Below, one piece after another: positions 17,142 through 24,874 of a DNA stretch of 33,330 nucleotides. Source of the stretch: Chlamydiota bacterium (GTDB lineage: Bacteria; Chlamydiota; Chlamydiia; Chlamydiales; Simkaniaceae); the NCBI GenBank assembly GCA_011065165.1, contig JAAKFF010000007.1, positions 1-33,330 of the forward strand, read 5' to 3'. How positions within the stretch are numbered: the first letter of the stretch is position 1; every line of letters starts with the position of its first letter. Below the pieces are notes generated by a model that ran no database searches, was not told the origin of the DNA, and saw nothing but the letters and a program-made list of their open reading frames with translations. The position numbers and the translations under genes were made by a program.

Positions 17142-18258
17142 AATACTCGTTGATTTTTTCGATGATGTAGAGAACATTTTCTTGAGAGAGTTCACAATAG
17201 AGAGGCAATCTAACGAGACATTGGCTGAATCGATCGCAGTGGGGGAGTGGTCGGCCATCGTGTTTAGCATGATAAAAAGCGGAGCGATGGAGGGGTTGAT
17301 AGTGGAAGACAGCCTTGATCTGGTTCGAAGCTAGAAAGGCGATCAGTGCATCTCTCTCTTCAAGCGAGCGGCAGACGAGGTAGAAGAGATGACCGTTATT
17401 GCTCTCAGTGAGGGGGGAGATCGAGAAGAGCCCCGCGTCAGCAAGCGGCTTAAGTCCCTCATAATAGCCGTTCCAAATCTCTAATCGTCTCTTCTGGATG
17501 GCGTCTAGATTTTCTAGTTGAGCATAGAGGAAGGCAGCGATGATATCCGATGGCAGAAATGATGAACCGATATCGACCCACCCATATTTATCCACCTCAC
17601 CGCGGAAGAAGGCAGAACGGTTCGTCCCCTTCTCTCGAATGATCTCCGCACGGTCTGCAAATCTCTCATCATTGATAGCGATCATCCCCCCCTCTCCGGA
17701 TGAAATATTCTTGGTTTCGTGGAAGGAAAAGGTGCCAAAATGGCCAATTTTCCCTAGAGAGAGACCCTTATAATAGCTATTAACCGCTTGGGCTGCATCT
17801 TCAATGACGTAGAGATTATATTTTTCAGCAAGATGCATAATTTTGTCCATGTCGCAGGGGACCCCGCCATAATGAACAGGGACGATAGCTCTGCTCCTCG
17901 GTGTGATGAGAGCTTCAATACTATCGGCATCGATATTGGGGTGCTCTTGCTGGCTATCTGCAAAGATGATCTTTGCGCCTCTCATGACAAAGGCTGTTGC
18001 TGTTGAGGGGAAGGTGAAAGAGGGGATGATCACTTCATCCTCTGAGGAGATCTCAGCAAGTATCGCCGACATCTCTAGCGCTGCTGTGCAGGAGGTTGTC
18101 AACAACGTCTTCTTAAATCCAAATCTCTTCTCGAAGAAGTGGTGGCACTTCTTAGTGAAAAATCCATCACCCGATATCTGTCCCTTTTTGACCGCCTCCT
18201 CAATGTTTTGAAGCTCCATCCCTGTCATGTAGGGTTTGTTGAAAGGGATATCATCCAT
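17107..18258 (-). CDS. wecE: WecE-like dTDP-4-amino-4,6-dideoxy-sugar transaminase
   Basis: PLP-dependent DegT/DnrJ/EryC1/StrS aminotransferase of 383 residues. It closely resembles E. coli WecE/RffA as I recall it: IPFNKPYMTG at the N-terminus, SCTAALEM, PVHYGGVPCDMD, IEDAAQ (Asp154) and FSFHETKN with the PLP lysine Lys183, then EIIREKGTNRS and VFHYQPLH. WecE converts dTDP-4-keto-6-deoxyglucose and glutamate into dTDP-4-amino-4,6-dideoxygalactose (Fuc4N). It overlaps the GT2 gene by 8 bases and the GNAT gene by 35 bases within the operon. A partial, deleted duplicate lies at 13952-14118. The sugar precursor genes (rmlA, rmlB) are not in this window. Confidence 0.92.
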   Translation of the reverse strand: MDDIPFNKPYMTGMELQNIEEAVKKGQISGDGFFTKKCHHFFEKRFGFKKTLLTTSCTAALEMSAILAEISSEDEVIIPSFTFPSTATAFVMRGAKIIFADSQQEHPNIDADSIEALITPRSRAIVPVHYGGVPCDMDKIMHLAEKYNLYVIEDAAQAVNSYYKGLSLGKIGHFGTFSFHETKNISSGEGGMIAINDERFADRAEIIREKGTNRSAFFRGEVDKYGWVDIGSSFLPSDIIAAFLYAQLENLDAIQKRRLEIWNGYYEGLKPLADAGLFSISPLTESNNGHLFYLVCRSLEERDALIAFLASNQIKAVFHYQPLHRSAFYHAKHDGRPLPHCDRFSQCLVRLPLYCELSQENVLYIIEKINEYYDYQASAPGFK

Positions 18259-19195
18259 TCACTCTCTCCTTTACCAGATAGGTGGGACGGTTTTTTATCC
18301 CATCGAAGATCTTTCCGACATAGAGGCCAATAATTCCAAGTACAGAGACGATCAATCCAGAGAAGAAGCAGATAGAGGTGATAAGGCTAGCGTAACCGAG
18401 GACATTGATCTGGTTGTTAAGAAAGCGAAAGATGATCACTCCTCCCAGGATGAAGGCGAGAAATGAGAAAAAGAGGCCCATTCCTATGATCAGCCGCAAC
18501 GGTTTATCGCTATAGGCTAAGATGATATTGACTGCTAGATTGAGCTGTTTCCTGAAGTTATAGGTACTTTCACCAGAGGCTCTCTCGCCATGCTCAACAG
18601 GAATTGTCGTTTTAGAGAATCCCACCCAATTGATCATTGCAGGGAAGTAGCGGATATCCTCTTCCATGCGGATCAGCGATGCGATGATAGTGCGATGGTA
18701 GATACCAAAGTTAGCGATCGAGCTATCATACTTCGTCCCACTTAAGAAGGAGAGTACACGGTAGAAAAGTTTAGAGAATAGACATTTGAGTTTCGAGTCT
18801 TGCCGTGAAGTGCGGCTCGCCAGGACAATATCATACCCTTTGATGGCGGCGTTGTAGAGGTTGATGATCTCTTCAGGGCGGTCTTGCAGGTCGCAATCCA
18901 TCACAACCACCCACTCTCCCTTGGCACTCTCGATCGCCGCAGAGATCGCGCAGTGCTGACCAAAATTGCGGCTGAGTTTGATCCCATGAATGCGTGGCTC
19001 TTTTAGACAGTTCTCCTCGATCCTGCTCCAACTGCCATCGCTACTGCCATCATCTACCAAAATGATCTCAAACGCTTCAGTGATCGGGGTGAGGTTTTTC
19101 ACAAGCTTTTCTACAAGTTCATCAACGATCTCCTCAGCTTGGTAGACAGGAATCGCGACGGAGAGGTGGATATTAGTCTCTTTTGGCAATGGCAA
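18251..19195 (-). CDS. GT2 polyprenyl-phosphate glycosyltransferase (GtrB/ArnC/DPM1-like)
   Basis: A 314-residue family 2 glycosyltransferase. The nucleotide-sugar fold shows VDDGSSDGS (about 47-55), LSRNFGQH and the metal-binding acidic motif MDCDLQD (about 99-105). Two C-terminal membrane helices (about 232-260 and 266-292) follow. This architecture belongs to enzymes that load a sugar onto polyprenyl phosphate at the cytoplasmic face. The start is TTG at 19195, supported by GGAGG eight bases upstream inside the end of the methyltransferase gene; the next ATG would remove the catalytic domain. It could supply the lipid-linked donor for the multi-pass membrane proteins, which is inference from context. 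Confidence 0.91.
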   Translation of the reverse strand: MPLPKETNIHLSVAIPVYQAEEIVDELVEKLVKNLTPITEAFEIILVDDGSSDGSWSRIEENCLKEPRIHGIKLSRNFGQHCAISAAIESAKGEWVVVMDCDLQDRPEEIINLYNAAIKGYDIVLASRTSRQDSKLKCLFSKLFYRVLSFLSGTKYDSSIANFGIYHRTIIASLIRMEEDIRYFPAMINWVGFSKTTIPVEHGERASGESTYNFRKQLNLAVNIILAYSDKPLRLIIGMGLFFSFLAFILGGVIIFRFLNNQINVLGYASLITSICFFSGLIVSVLGIIGLYVGKIFDGIKNRPTYLVKERVNG

Positions 19196-19985
19196 GGAGC
19201 GAGCCTCCAGCTAGATTGGGTAATAATCGGTCCATAAAAAACTCAAGCTTGGTTAACAAGCGAAAAAAACTACTTAACCATAGAGGAAGAGTTAACTTCA
19301 ACCCATCATTTTTTCCGAGTGGAGTGCCACGATCCTTGCGGATCCATCTCCTTAAAAGGAGAAAGGGTAAGATGAAGATAAAGAAATAACGCAACGAGAG
19401 AGGTTTAAATCCAGAGTGAATGAATGCGCGCTTCATCGCTCTCTTCGTGTATCTTTTTTTATGTCCTGCGATCCGATCATCACGACTCCAGAGCCAACTG
19501 TGGGCAGGGACAGTTAGAATGATCTTCCCTCCCGGTCTTAACATCGATTTGATCTGATTTAACGCCTCCTCTTCACACTCTAGATGTTCCAAGACATCGA
19601 AGAGGCAGATGAGATCAAACGCCTCCTTGAAAGGGGGCTTATAGAGGTCAAATTGATAGAGTTTTTTGATGCCACGCTTTTTTGCATAGAGTAGTCCGTT
19701 TGAAGCGGCGTCGCTGAGCTCGATCTGATAGCCACGTCTGGCTAACTCCTCCGCGATATATCCCGTTCCTCCTCCAATCTCAAGGATCCTTGCATCCTTC
19801 TCTACAAACTGATCAAAAGCTTGGCAGATCTTCTCTCTCCTCGAGGAGAACCAAAAATGGTGGGATTCGGCCTCTTCGATCCGATCTAGATGGTCTGGAT
19901 CATAGGTAGAGAAGCGTTCATCCAAACTTTTGTCAAAGATTAGAATGCCATCGCTCTCAGAAAAGTTTCGAAGATACTCTTGCAT
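19173..19985 (-). CDS. Class I SAM-dependent methyltransferase
   Basis: A 270-residue methyltransferase with motif I LEIGGGTG (about 68-75), the acidic strand-2 segment (IELSDAASN), DLICLFDVLEHL and LRPGGKIILTVP, as in UbiG/Methyltransf_23-like proteins. A hydrophobic stretch (FIFILPFLLL) in the C-terminal third suggests membrane association. Such proteins often sit in glycan or quinone clusters; here it is the first gene of the overlapping operon, with a 23-base overlap into the GT2 gene. The start is uncertain: ATG at 19985 is used, but the frame extends to TTG at 20021 and neither has a clear Shine-Dalgarno. The substrate is unknown; sugar or lipid carrier is possible. Confidence 0.86.
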   Translation of the reverse strand: MQEYLRNFSESDGILIFDKSLDERFSTYDPDHLDRIEEAESHHFWFSSRREKICQAFDQFVEKDARILEIGGGTGYIAEELARRGYQIELSDAASNGLLYAKKRGIKKLYQFDLYKPPFKEAFDLICLFDVLEHLECEEEALNQIKSMLRPGGKIILTVPAHSWLWSRDDRIAGHKKRYTKRAMKRAFIHSGFKPLSLRYFFIFILPFLLLRRWIRKDRGTPLGKNDGLKLTLPLWLSSFFRLLTKLEFFMDRLLPNLAGGSLLAIAKRD

Positions 19986-20027
19986 AGGAGCGAGTGTAAT
20001 CAAGCGTTTATATGAATACAAGAGGTA

Positions 20028-20099
20028 CTAGGGAGTGTACTGAAACGAGGGTAAAATGGTGCGGAAAGCCAAAACTCAACCTTTAGGTACGCTCCCTAG
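20028..20099. repeat. 13-bp inverted repeat with 46-base loop
   Basis: CTAGGGAGTGTAC at 20028-20040 faces GTACGCTCCCTAG at 20087-20099, with one mismatch (a G-T pair in RNA). It covers the stop codon of the DUF455 gene and the gap before the methyltransferase gene. There is no T-tract, so it is not a classic terminator; it could attenuate or process the mRNA between the two transcription units. Confidence 0.6.
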
Positions 20100-20905
20100 A
20101 GTGACTTCAGCTTTGCGATCCACTCCTCTGAGACGCCGGCTTTTTTGCGGGGCTCTTCGTGGAGGATGAACCCGCGGGCTCGTCTGGGCGTTAGCAGGGG
20201 GCTGAGCGCTTCCTCCCAGCTCTCCCAATCGCTCTCTCCCTTCTTGAACTTCTGCAGCCAGCTCCACCCAAAAGAGACATGAGCAATCTCATCTCTTAAA
20301 ATGCGTCGCATCAGCTCTGCTGATTCGAAGTCTCCATGCTGCTCAAAAGATTTGCCATACATTGGAGCGAAGTCGAGGTTGGCCATCTCAAAGGTGAGGC
20401 TCATGACGGAGACGTAAGAGATGGGCGTGGTGAGGTAGGGGGTGTGGCACCAGAAGTGGCGGTAGAGAGGGAGGTCACCAAATTGCACGCCTAAAGCTTC
20501 AAGCCGGTTCATGTAGAGGCGGACATGTCCCTGTTCTTCCTTCAGGGTGTGGGCTACACCGCGTCTAAAATGCGGAGGCGTTTCTGGAAAGCGAAGGAGC
20601 GCATAGGCCATAATCTCAACTGCAAGCAGTTCATGGCCAGCAAAGCGGTGAAGACATATCGCGCGGTTATCCTGCTTATCATGGGCATGAAAAGGGGGGA
20701 GTTTCTCCTCTTTACTCCGCTTTTTAAACCCCATGGAAGGAGGGCGCACAGGCTCGTTCCAGATCATCGGCTCTCCTGGGTTATGGTCGGTGAGTCTATC
20801 TGGAGAGAAGAGTTTTTCTTCGATGGTGTCGGCACTTAAAATACGAACGGCCCACTCTCTTAACTCCAGAGAGTGGACCGATGAGTCAGAATTATACAGT
20901 GCCAC
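20096..20905 (-). CDS. DUF455 family ferritin-like protein
   Basis: A 269-residue ferritin-like four-helix protein of the DUF455 family, distantly related to MiaE-type diiron enzymes. Candidate metal ligands are visible in order: His91-Glu92 and Glu97 in HELLAVEIMA, Glu124-x2-His127 (EEQGH), Glu173, and Glu206-x2-His209 (RDEIAH). The biochemical role of DUF455 is not established. The start is GTG at 20905, one base after the stop of the SH3 gene (TAG-C-GTG), so translation is probably coupled to that gene; no ATG is available near the N-terminus. A hairpin covers its stop codon. Confidence 0.88.
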   Translation of the reverse strand: MALYNSDSSVHSLELREWAVRILSADTIEEKLFSPDRLTDHNPGEPMIWNEPVRPPSMGFKKRSKEEKLPPFHAHDKQDNRAICLHRFAGHELLAVEIMAYALLRFPETPPHFRRGVAHTLKEEQGHVRLYMNRLEALGVQFGDLPLYRHFWCHTPYLTTPISYVSVMSLTFEMANLDFAPMYGKSFEQHGDFESAELMRRILRDEIAHVSFGWSWLQKFKKGESDWESWEEALSPLLTPRRARGFILHEEPRKKAGVSEEWIAKLKSL

Positions 20906-20906
20906 G

Positions 20907-22070
20907 CTACTCTACATCTAAGACGTAGTAGGCAGGGAAGGCAAAGTTGTTATTGGGTCTAGAGGTGACCATCAGATTGACACGCTTGCCAGTAAATTCA
21001 TCTAGGTTCACATGAGTGCTGTAGATATAACCAACGATCATATCACGATCTCTTAAGATGAAGTCCCCAGGTTTATTTTTTACGGGATCTCTATAGGGTT
21101 CAAGGATTCCCGATAGATTCTGACATTTCAGCTTCTGATTGTCGTAGAAGTTCTCCATCGACTTCGCATGGTGCATCGAAGACCAGCTCTTGTAGAGGGC
21201 CTCTTCGAGGGGCTCCCATACTTTCATGCGGTCCGTTGGAGAGAGAACCTCATCAGATCTATATGCAACCTCATATATATCAGCAACTTGACCATTGTTC
21301 ATTTTAGATGCTCTCGCCTCTAAAAATGCAATTTTGCGGTGAAGATAATCTTCCTGAGCAGCTGATAGAGCTGTTGCAGCCTTAGCAATGAAGAGTGGAA
21401 AGTCACTATATTCGTTGATGATGGTTTGAAAGCCGTGTGCGATCCGAGCGATATCGATCTCATGAAAAGCTTTACGTAGCTCCGATTGACTCAGCAAGTT
21501 TGTCGCTTCGAAGAGTTGCGTCACAGTGGCTCTTCTCTTGTCATGAATCGCTTTGAGTCCAGGCTTGCCTGCATACTCCACATACTCTTTGGCAATAAAG
21601 AATCGAGTATTTTTTGGAGCAGAAATTTCTAGCCATTTACTATTATCCTTACAGATGGAACCCGAAATCGGTTCTCCAGTACTATAGTGGCCAATAACCG
21701 GCGCTTCACGGTCAGGAGAGAGGCGGATATTCACATGGTTGCCTTCGACAAGATTGTCGATCACAAAACCACGGAAGATATAGGCTCTTAAATCGGCTGG
21801 AGCTTCTACAGCATAAAAGTCTCCCTTCTCTCCAATGACAACGACATATTGCTCTTTGGACAGTTCAGAGATGATGAAGCTATCTAGATCTGCAGAGCTG
21901 CGCATACGCACCTTGCTACCGAGGACCTTTCCAGTAAAGCTGGTAAATTTGGAACTAGATTTAACTTTTTTAGATTCGACAGCAGTTATTGCCTTGTCGA
22001 GTGGGGGTGCTGCGTCTGCAAATAAAACCCCAGTGATAAGCGCTGCAAACAATGCAAATGCTCGTAACAT
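20907..22070 (-). CDS. Secreted bacterial SH3-domain protein (Ctad1/CT017-like)
   Basis: A 387-residue exported protein. The start is ATG at 22070 with AAGGAG seven bases upstream, rather than the TTG two codons earlier. A signal peptide (about 1-20, MLRAFALFAALITG) leads into two SH3b repeats, about 45-105 and 108-165, with VRMRSSADLDS and VNIRLSPDREA as the paired starts. The rest is helical and not recognised. In C. trachomatis, from memory, CT017 (Ctad1) is a surface adhesin with two SH3b domains that binds host integrin, and it lies next to CT016 and PhoH as here. The adhesin role for this protein is inference from domain and synteny; peptidoglycan binding is the alternative. Confidence 0.87.
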   Translation of the reverse strand: MLRAFALFAALITGVLFADAAPPLDKAITAVESKKVKSSSKFTSFTGKVLGSKVRMRSSADLDSFIISELSKEQYVVVIGEKGDFYAVEAPADLRAYIFRGFVIDNLVEGNHVNIRLSPDREAPVIGHYSTGEPISGSICKDNSKWLEISAPKNTRFFIAKEYVEYAGKPGLKAIHDKRRATVTQLFEATNLLSQSELRKAFHEIDIARIAHGFQTIINEYSDFPLFIAKAATALSAAQEDYLHRKIAFLEARASKMNNGQVADIYEVAYRSDEVLSPTDRMKVWEPLEEALYKSWSSMHHAKSMENFYDNQKLKCQNLSGILEPYRDPVKNKPGDFILRDRDMIVGYIYSTHVNLDEFTGKRVNLMVTSRPNNNFAFPAYYVLDVE

Positions 22071-22203
22071 TTTCAAACTCCTTCTTAGTAGAGATACACT
22101 AAATCCCCATTTTAGGAGCTTGACTTTTAAAAAACCAGGAATAAAAAAACTTCAATGATCTTAACGCAGAGCATGCGATGGTGAAAAGAGAGTCTTTTCC
22201 CTC

Positions 22204-22935
22204 TTAACTATTTAGAACCGTGCGGACATGTTCACAGTTTTCTTCACCACACGTGCATCCTACTGGGCTACCTAGGAAGACTTGGTAGTGCTCTTCTGCA
22301 TTCAGAGGATTCGTCACAATGTAGAGCTTATCGCCCTCCTGTTTAATATCCCAATCGCGGAAGCGAAGATCATCTTCAGTGATCTCTTCTTCAGCTTCTT
22401 TCTGATCGGTGATCTCGCCATCTCCCTCTTGAATCGCTCGGGCGATCTGACAGTAGGGGCAGTTGCAATGGGGTTCAGCCTTTGGAATGGTCATCTGATC
22501 CATATCCATGCCAAGTGCCTTTGTGATGGAAGTGATCTTTTGAATAACTTCGGGTGGCATCTGAGGCGCATCGCTCTGCTCGGGATTGTGTTGAAGAAAC
22601 GAACCAACATTATCCAATCCTTCCGCTCCGCTCATCTGGAAGGGGATACCAAAGGAGAATGAGTTCTCATCCATGCCTTTGGGCGGCTCATACTTTTTGA
22701 GAGATTCCACTTGGGGCTCTGATTGATCCTGCTCTACATAGTTAGTATGCGCAGCAAAGACCTGCTCAATAAGTTCGGAGTCTAAGTTAGGGATATCGAT
22801 GATCGTACCATTATGTAGCACGATAACGAGCACGGATTTGCCGTCTAACTCCTTTACATGTAAGGTGTTAATATTTTTCCACGATGTAGAAACGTAGGGT
22901 GGTAGACTTAGAATCTTATGATTGATGTTTTTCAT
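22204..22935 (-). CDS. Conserved chlamydial protein with SWIM-like Cys/His motif (CT016-like)
   Basis: A 243-residue acidic protein without signal peptide or membrane helices. It carries two Cys clusters: His156-Cys157-x-Cys159-x2-Cys162, and at the C-terminus Cys227-x-Cys229-x4-Cys234-x-His236, which fits the SWIM zinc-finger pattern CxCx(n)CxH. The middle is Glu/Asp/Gln-rich. No enzyme family is recognised. By size and position between PhoH and the SH3 protein it matches CT016 of C. trachomatis as I remember it. A GAGGAG Shine-Dalgarno and a consensus-perfect promoter precede the ATG at 22935. A zinc-dependent nucleic-acid or protein-binding role is possible but unproven. Confidence 0.85.
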   Translation of the reverse strand: MKNINHKILSLPPYVSTSWKNINTLHVKELDGKSVLVIVLHNGTIIDIPNLDSELIEQVFAAHTNYVEQDQSEPQVESLKKYEPPKGMDENSFSFGIPFQMSGAEGLDNVGSFLQHNPEQSDAPQMPPEVIQKITSITKALGMDMDQMTIPKAEPHCNCPYCQIARAIQEGDGEITDQKEAEEEITEDDLRFRDWDIKQEGDKLYIVTNPLNAEEHYQVFLGSPVGCTCGEENCEHVRTVLNS

Positions 22936-22971
22936 ACTCTCCTCACAGAAGAACTTATTGAACTCACTTCC

Positions 22972-23000
22972 ATTATAGGAGCATAGAGTTTCACTGTCAA
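22972..23000 (-). promoter_or_regulatory. Consensus sigma-70/sigma-66 promoter for the CT016-like gene
   Basis: On the minus strand, TTGACA (23000-22995) is followed by exactly 17 bases and TATAAT (22977-22972). This is a perfect match to the major-sigma consensus. Transcription should start near 22965, giving a leader of about 30 bases with a good Shine-Dalgarno. Confidence 0.88.
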
Positions 23001-23007
23001 CATTGAA

Positions 23008-23034
23008 TTAGCACTCGGGTGTTTTAATTGCTGA
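23008..23034. promoter_or_regulatory. Degenerate CIRCE-like inverted repeat
   Basis: TTAGCACTC at 23008-23016 is a perfect CIRCE half site, followed by a 9-base spacer and AATTGCTGA, which matches 6 of 9 positions of the second half GAGTGCTAA. It lies just upstream of the -35 of the minus-strand promoter. It might bind HrcA weakly or be chance. The intergenic stretch 22936-23264 otherwise holds the two divergent promoters and the phoH leader. Confidence 0.4.
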
Positions 23035-23099
23035 GTAATAGCATAAATACCATATATTTAGTGATTTACAACCATCATAAAAGTTTTTTAATCCTTTTC

Positions 23100-23127
23100 T
23101 TGTCTCTAATAAAATTTCGATTATAAA
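23100..23127 (+). promoter_or_regulatory. Candidate phoH promoter
   Basis: TTGTCT at 23100-23105 and TATAAA at 23122-23127, with a 16-base spacer, fit a moderate major-sigma promoter. The start would be near 23133, giving a leader of about 130 bases that begins with the hairpin at 23135. Confidence 0.5.
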
Positions 23128-23134
23128 GAAGTTA

Positions 23135-23179
23135 GCCCCCAATGAGCGAGATTATCTAGAGATGGCGTAAATTGGGGGC
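23135..23179 (+). other. Leader hairpin upstream of phoH
   Basis: GCCCCCAAT at 23135-23143 pairs perfectly with ATTGGGGGC at 23171-23179 across a 27-base loop. It would form at the very 5' end of the predicted phoH mRNA. No T-tract follows, so it is more likely a stabilising or regulatory leader element than a terminator. Confidence 0.55.
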
Positions 23180-23264
23180 ATGACGAGCTGAACAAGGAGA
23201 GGATGAGCTGACGTAAAATAGTGGTTTGAGAGGTGATCAATAATAAGAGATAAGGAGAGAGCTC

Positions 23265-24569
23265 ATGGCGCGAAAAACTTTTGTCTTGGATACGACTGTA
23301 CTACTCCACGATCCCGATGCAATTCAAAAGTTCGATGGCAACGATGTTGTGATGCCACTAATTGTTCTAGAAGAACTAGATAGAATGAAGCGATTTACAA
23401 CTGAACTGGGGAAAAATGCAAGAACCGTTATCCGCTTCATCGATGGACTAAAAGGGGACCTATTTAAGGGGATAGAATTAGAGAATGGAGTCAACTTCTC
23501 CATCTATTTAGAGAGTAAAGTATCTGAAAGAGAAGGATTTCCTCTTCCATTAGACTCAACCAAACACCATATTCTCTTCGCAGCTTATAAGTTGCAGCTG
23601 GCAGGAAAGGATGTGGTCGTATTGATTTCGAAAGATTTTGTCCTTCGGATCAAGGCGGAATCAATCGGACTCAAAGCTCAAGACTATGAGACTCTGAAAG
23701 AGTCTTTCGATAATCTATATAGAGGCTATCGGAGGGTAGATCTGCCTAAGCCGCAACTCGACGCCTTTATGACAAAGGGCTCGATTGAACTTCCTGGTGA
23801 AGAGCTACTTCCAAACGAGTACTGCTGGTTTAACTCTGGCAAAAAATCTCCCTTGATCGGGAAGTATAATGCTAAGACAAAGAGCGTTGAGGCACTGGAT
23901 TCCATAGGAAATGAGGTTTGGGGAGTTCGGCCCCTCAATGATGAGCAGAAGTGCGCAATGGATCTACTCATGCGCGATGATATCAATCTGGTCTCGATGA
24001 TTGGACAGGCCGGGACAGGAAAAACTCTTATGGCCCTGACCTGCGGGCTGAGAAAGGTCTTTGATGAGGGCGTCTATAAACGCATTCTCATCAGCCGTCC
24101 AATCATGCCGCTTGGGAAGGATATCGGATATCTGCCGGGGACAAAAGAAGAGAAGATGGTCCACTGGATGCAGCCGATCTATGATAACTTGGAGTATATC
24201 TGCGAAACGACTTCAGGGTCAGGGAATGGGGCCGAGACGAAGCAGTGGATCCTGGAGAGTGAAAAAATTGAGATGGAGGCGGTGACCTTCATTCGCGGGC
24301 GCTCCCTTGCAAACACCTATATCATCATCGATGAAGCGCAGAATTTGACGCCTCATGAAGTGAAGACGATCATTTCGCGGGCCGGCAAAGGAACGAAGGT
24401 CGTCCTCACAGGGGATCCGACTCAGATCGATAACCCCTACCTAGATAAAGACTCAAACGCCCTCACCTATGTGGTAAGTCGCTTTAAGACATACGGGATC
24501 TATGGACATATCTTCTTTGAGAAGACAGAGCGCTCTGAGCTAGCAGCCATCGCCGCAAAGGTCCTATAA
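23265..24569 (+). CDS. PIN-PhoH fusion ATPase (PhoH2-type)
   Basis: A 434-residue cytoplasmic protein with an N-terminal PIN ribonuclease domain (about 1-150) and a C-terminal PhoH ATPase domain. PIN acidic residues are visible: Asp9 in FVLDTTVLL, Glu36/Glu37 in VLEELD, and Asp124 in SKDFVLR. The PhoH part has Walker A GQAGTGKT (247-254), Walker B IIIDEAQN (353-360) and TGDPTQ. Proteins of this type couple RNA unwinding to RNA cleavage. The ATG at 23265 has AAGGAG seven bases upstream. It is divergent from the CT016-like gene, matching the chlamydial CT015-CT016 neighbourhood. No antitoxin gene adjoins it, so it looks like a housekeeping RNA-metabolism gene rather than a toxin module. Confidence 0.94.
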   Translation: MARKTFVLDTTVLLHDPDAIQKFDGNDVVMPLIVLEELDRMKRFTTELGKNARTVIRFIDGLKGDLFKGIELENGVNFSIYLESKVSEREGFPLPLDSTKHHILFAAYKLQLAGKDVVVLISKDFVLRIKAESIGLKAQDYETLKESFDNLYRGYRRVDLPKPQLDAFMTKGSIELPGEELLPNEYCWFNSGKKSPLIGKYNAKTKSVEALDSIGNEVWGVRPLNDEQKCAMDLLMRDDINLVSMIGQAGTGKTLMALTCGLRKVFDEGVYKRILISRPIMPLGKDIGYLPGTKEEKMVHWMQPIYDNLEYICETTSGSGNGAETKQWILESEKIEMEAVTFIRGRSLANTYIIIDEAQNLTPHEVKTIISRAGKGTKVVLTGDPTQIDNPYLDKDSNALTYVVSRFKTYGIYGHIFFEKTERSELAAIAAKVL

Positions 24570-24874
24570 CCTGCAAACTCCCACCAGCTATCGGAAAAAT
24601 TTTTGCATCTGTTTTCCGACTCATCCAAGAAGCTCTCTCGAAAAGGTTAAAAAACCTTCCCTTCGAGACCTTCTTGGCGCCTCGAAAAACAAAGTAGCGT
24701 AGCTTTCCGCGAGATCTGGCGAAAAAAGCAGGTCGGAAAGATAAAAAAACAGTTGGTCTTCGTAGAATATTTTTTCGATTCGAATCGAGTGCATTATGCA
24801 GTATGCAGGCCTGGCCTCGTGAGTTTACACATCATTATGTGGCAGCTATCTCTCATTCAAATTTTCCTTGATGA
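24570..24874. other. Structured intergenic region with nested hairpins
   Basis: This is a 305-base stretch between two convergent genes. 24592-24619 can form an 8-bp hairpin (TCGGAAAA with TTTTCCGA). 24625-24677 forms a long imperfect hairpin (CCAAGAAG at the start, CTTCTTGG at the end, AAGGTT/AACCTT inside). TTTCCGAC at 24613-24620 can alternatively pair with GTCGGAAA at 24733-24740. TCGATTCGAATCGA at 24777-24790 is a perfect palindrome. On the minus strand a 57-codon frame (24794-24621) is open but lacks a Shine-Dalgarno. It may be a dispersed genomic repeat or an end-to-end terminator region; I cannot tell which. Confidence 0.5.

Noticed and set aside
17142-17270. N-terminal extension of the GNAT protein
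   Set aside because: The 43 extra codons lie inside wecE, are Ser/Lys-rich and do not belong to the GNAT fold; the ATG at 17141 begins the domain.
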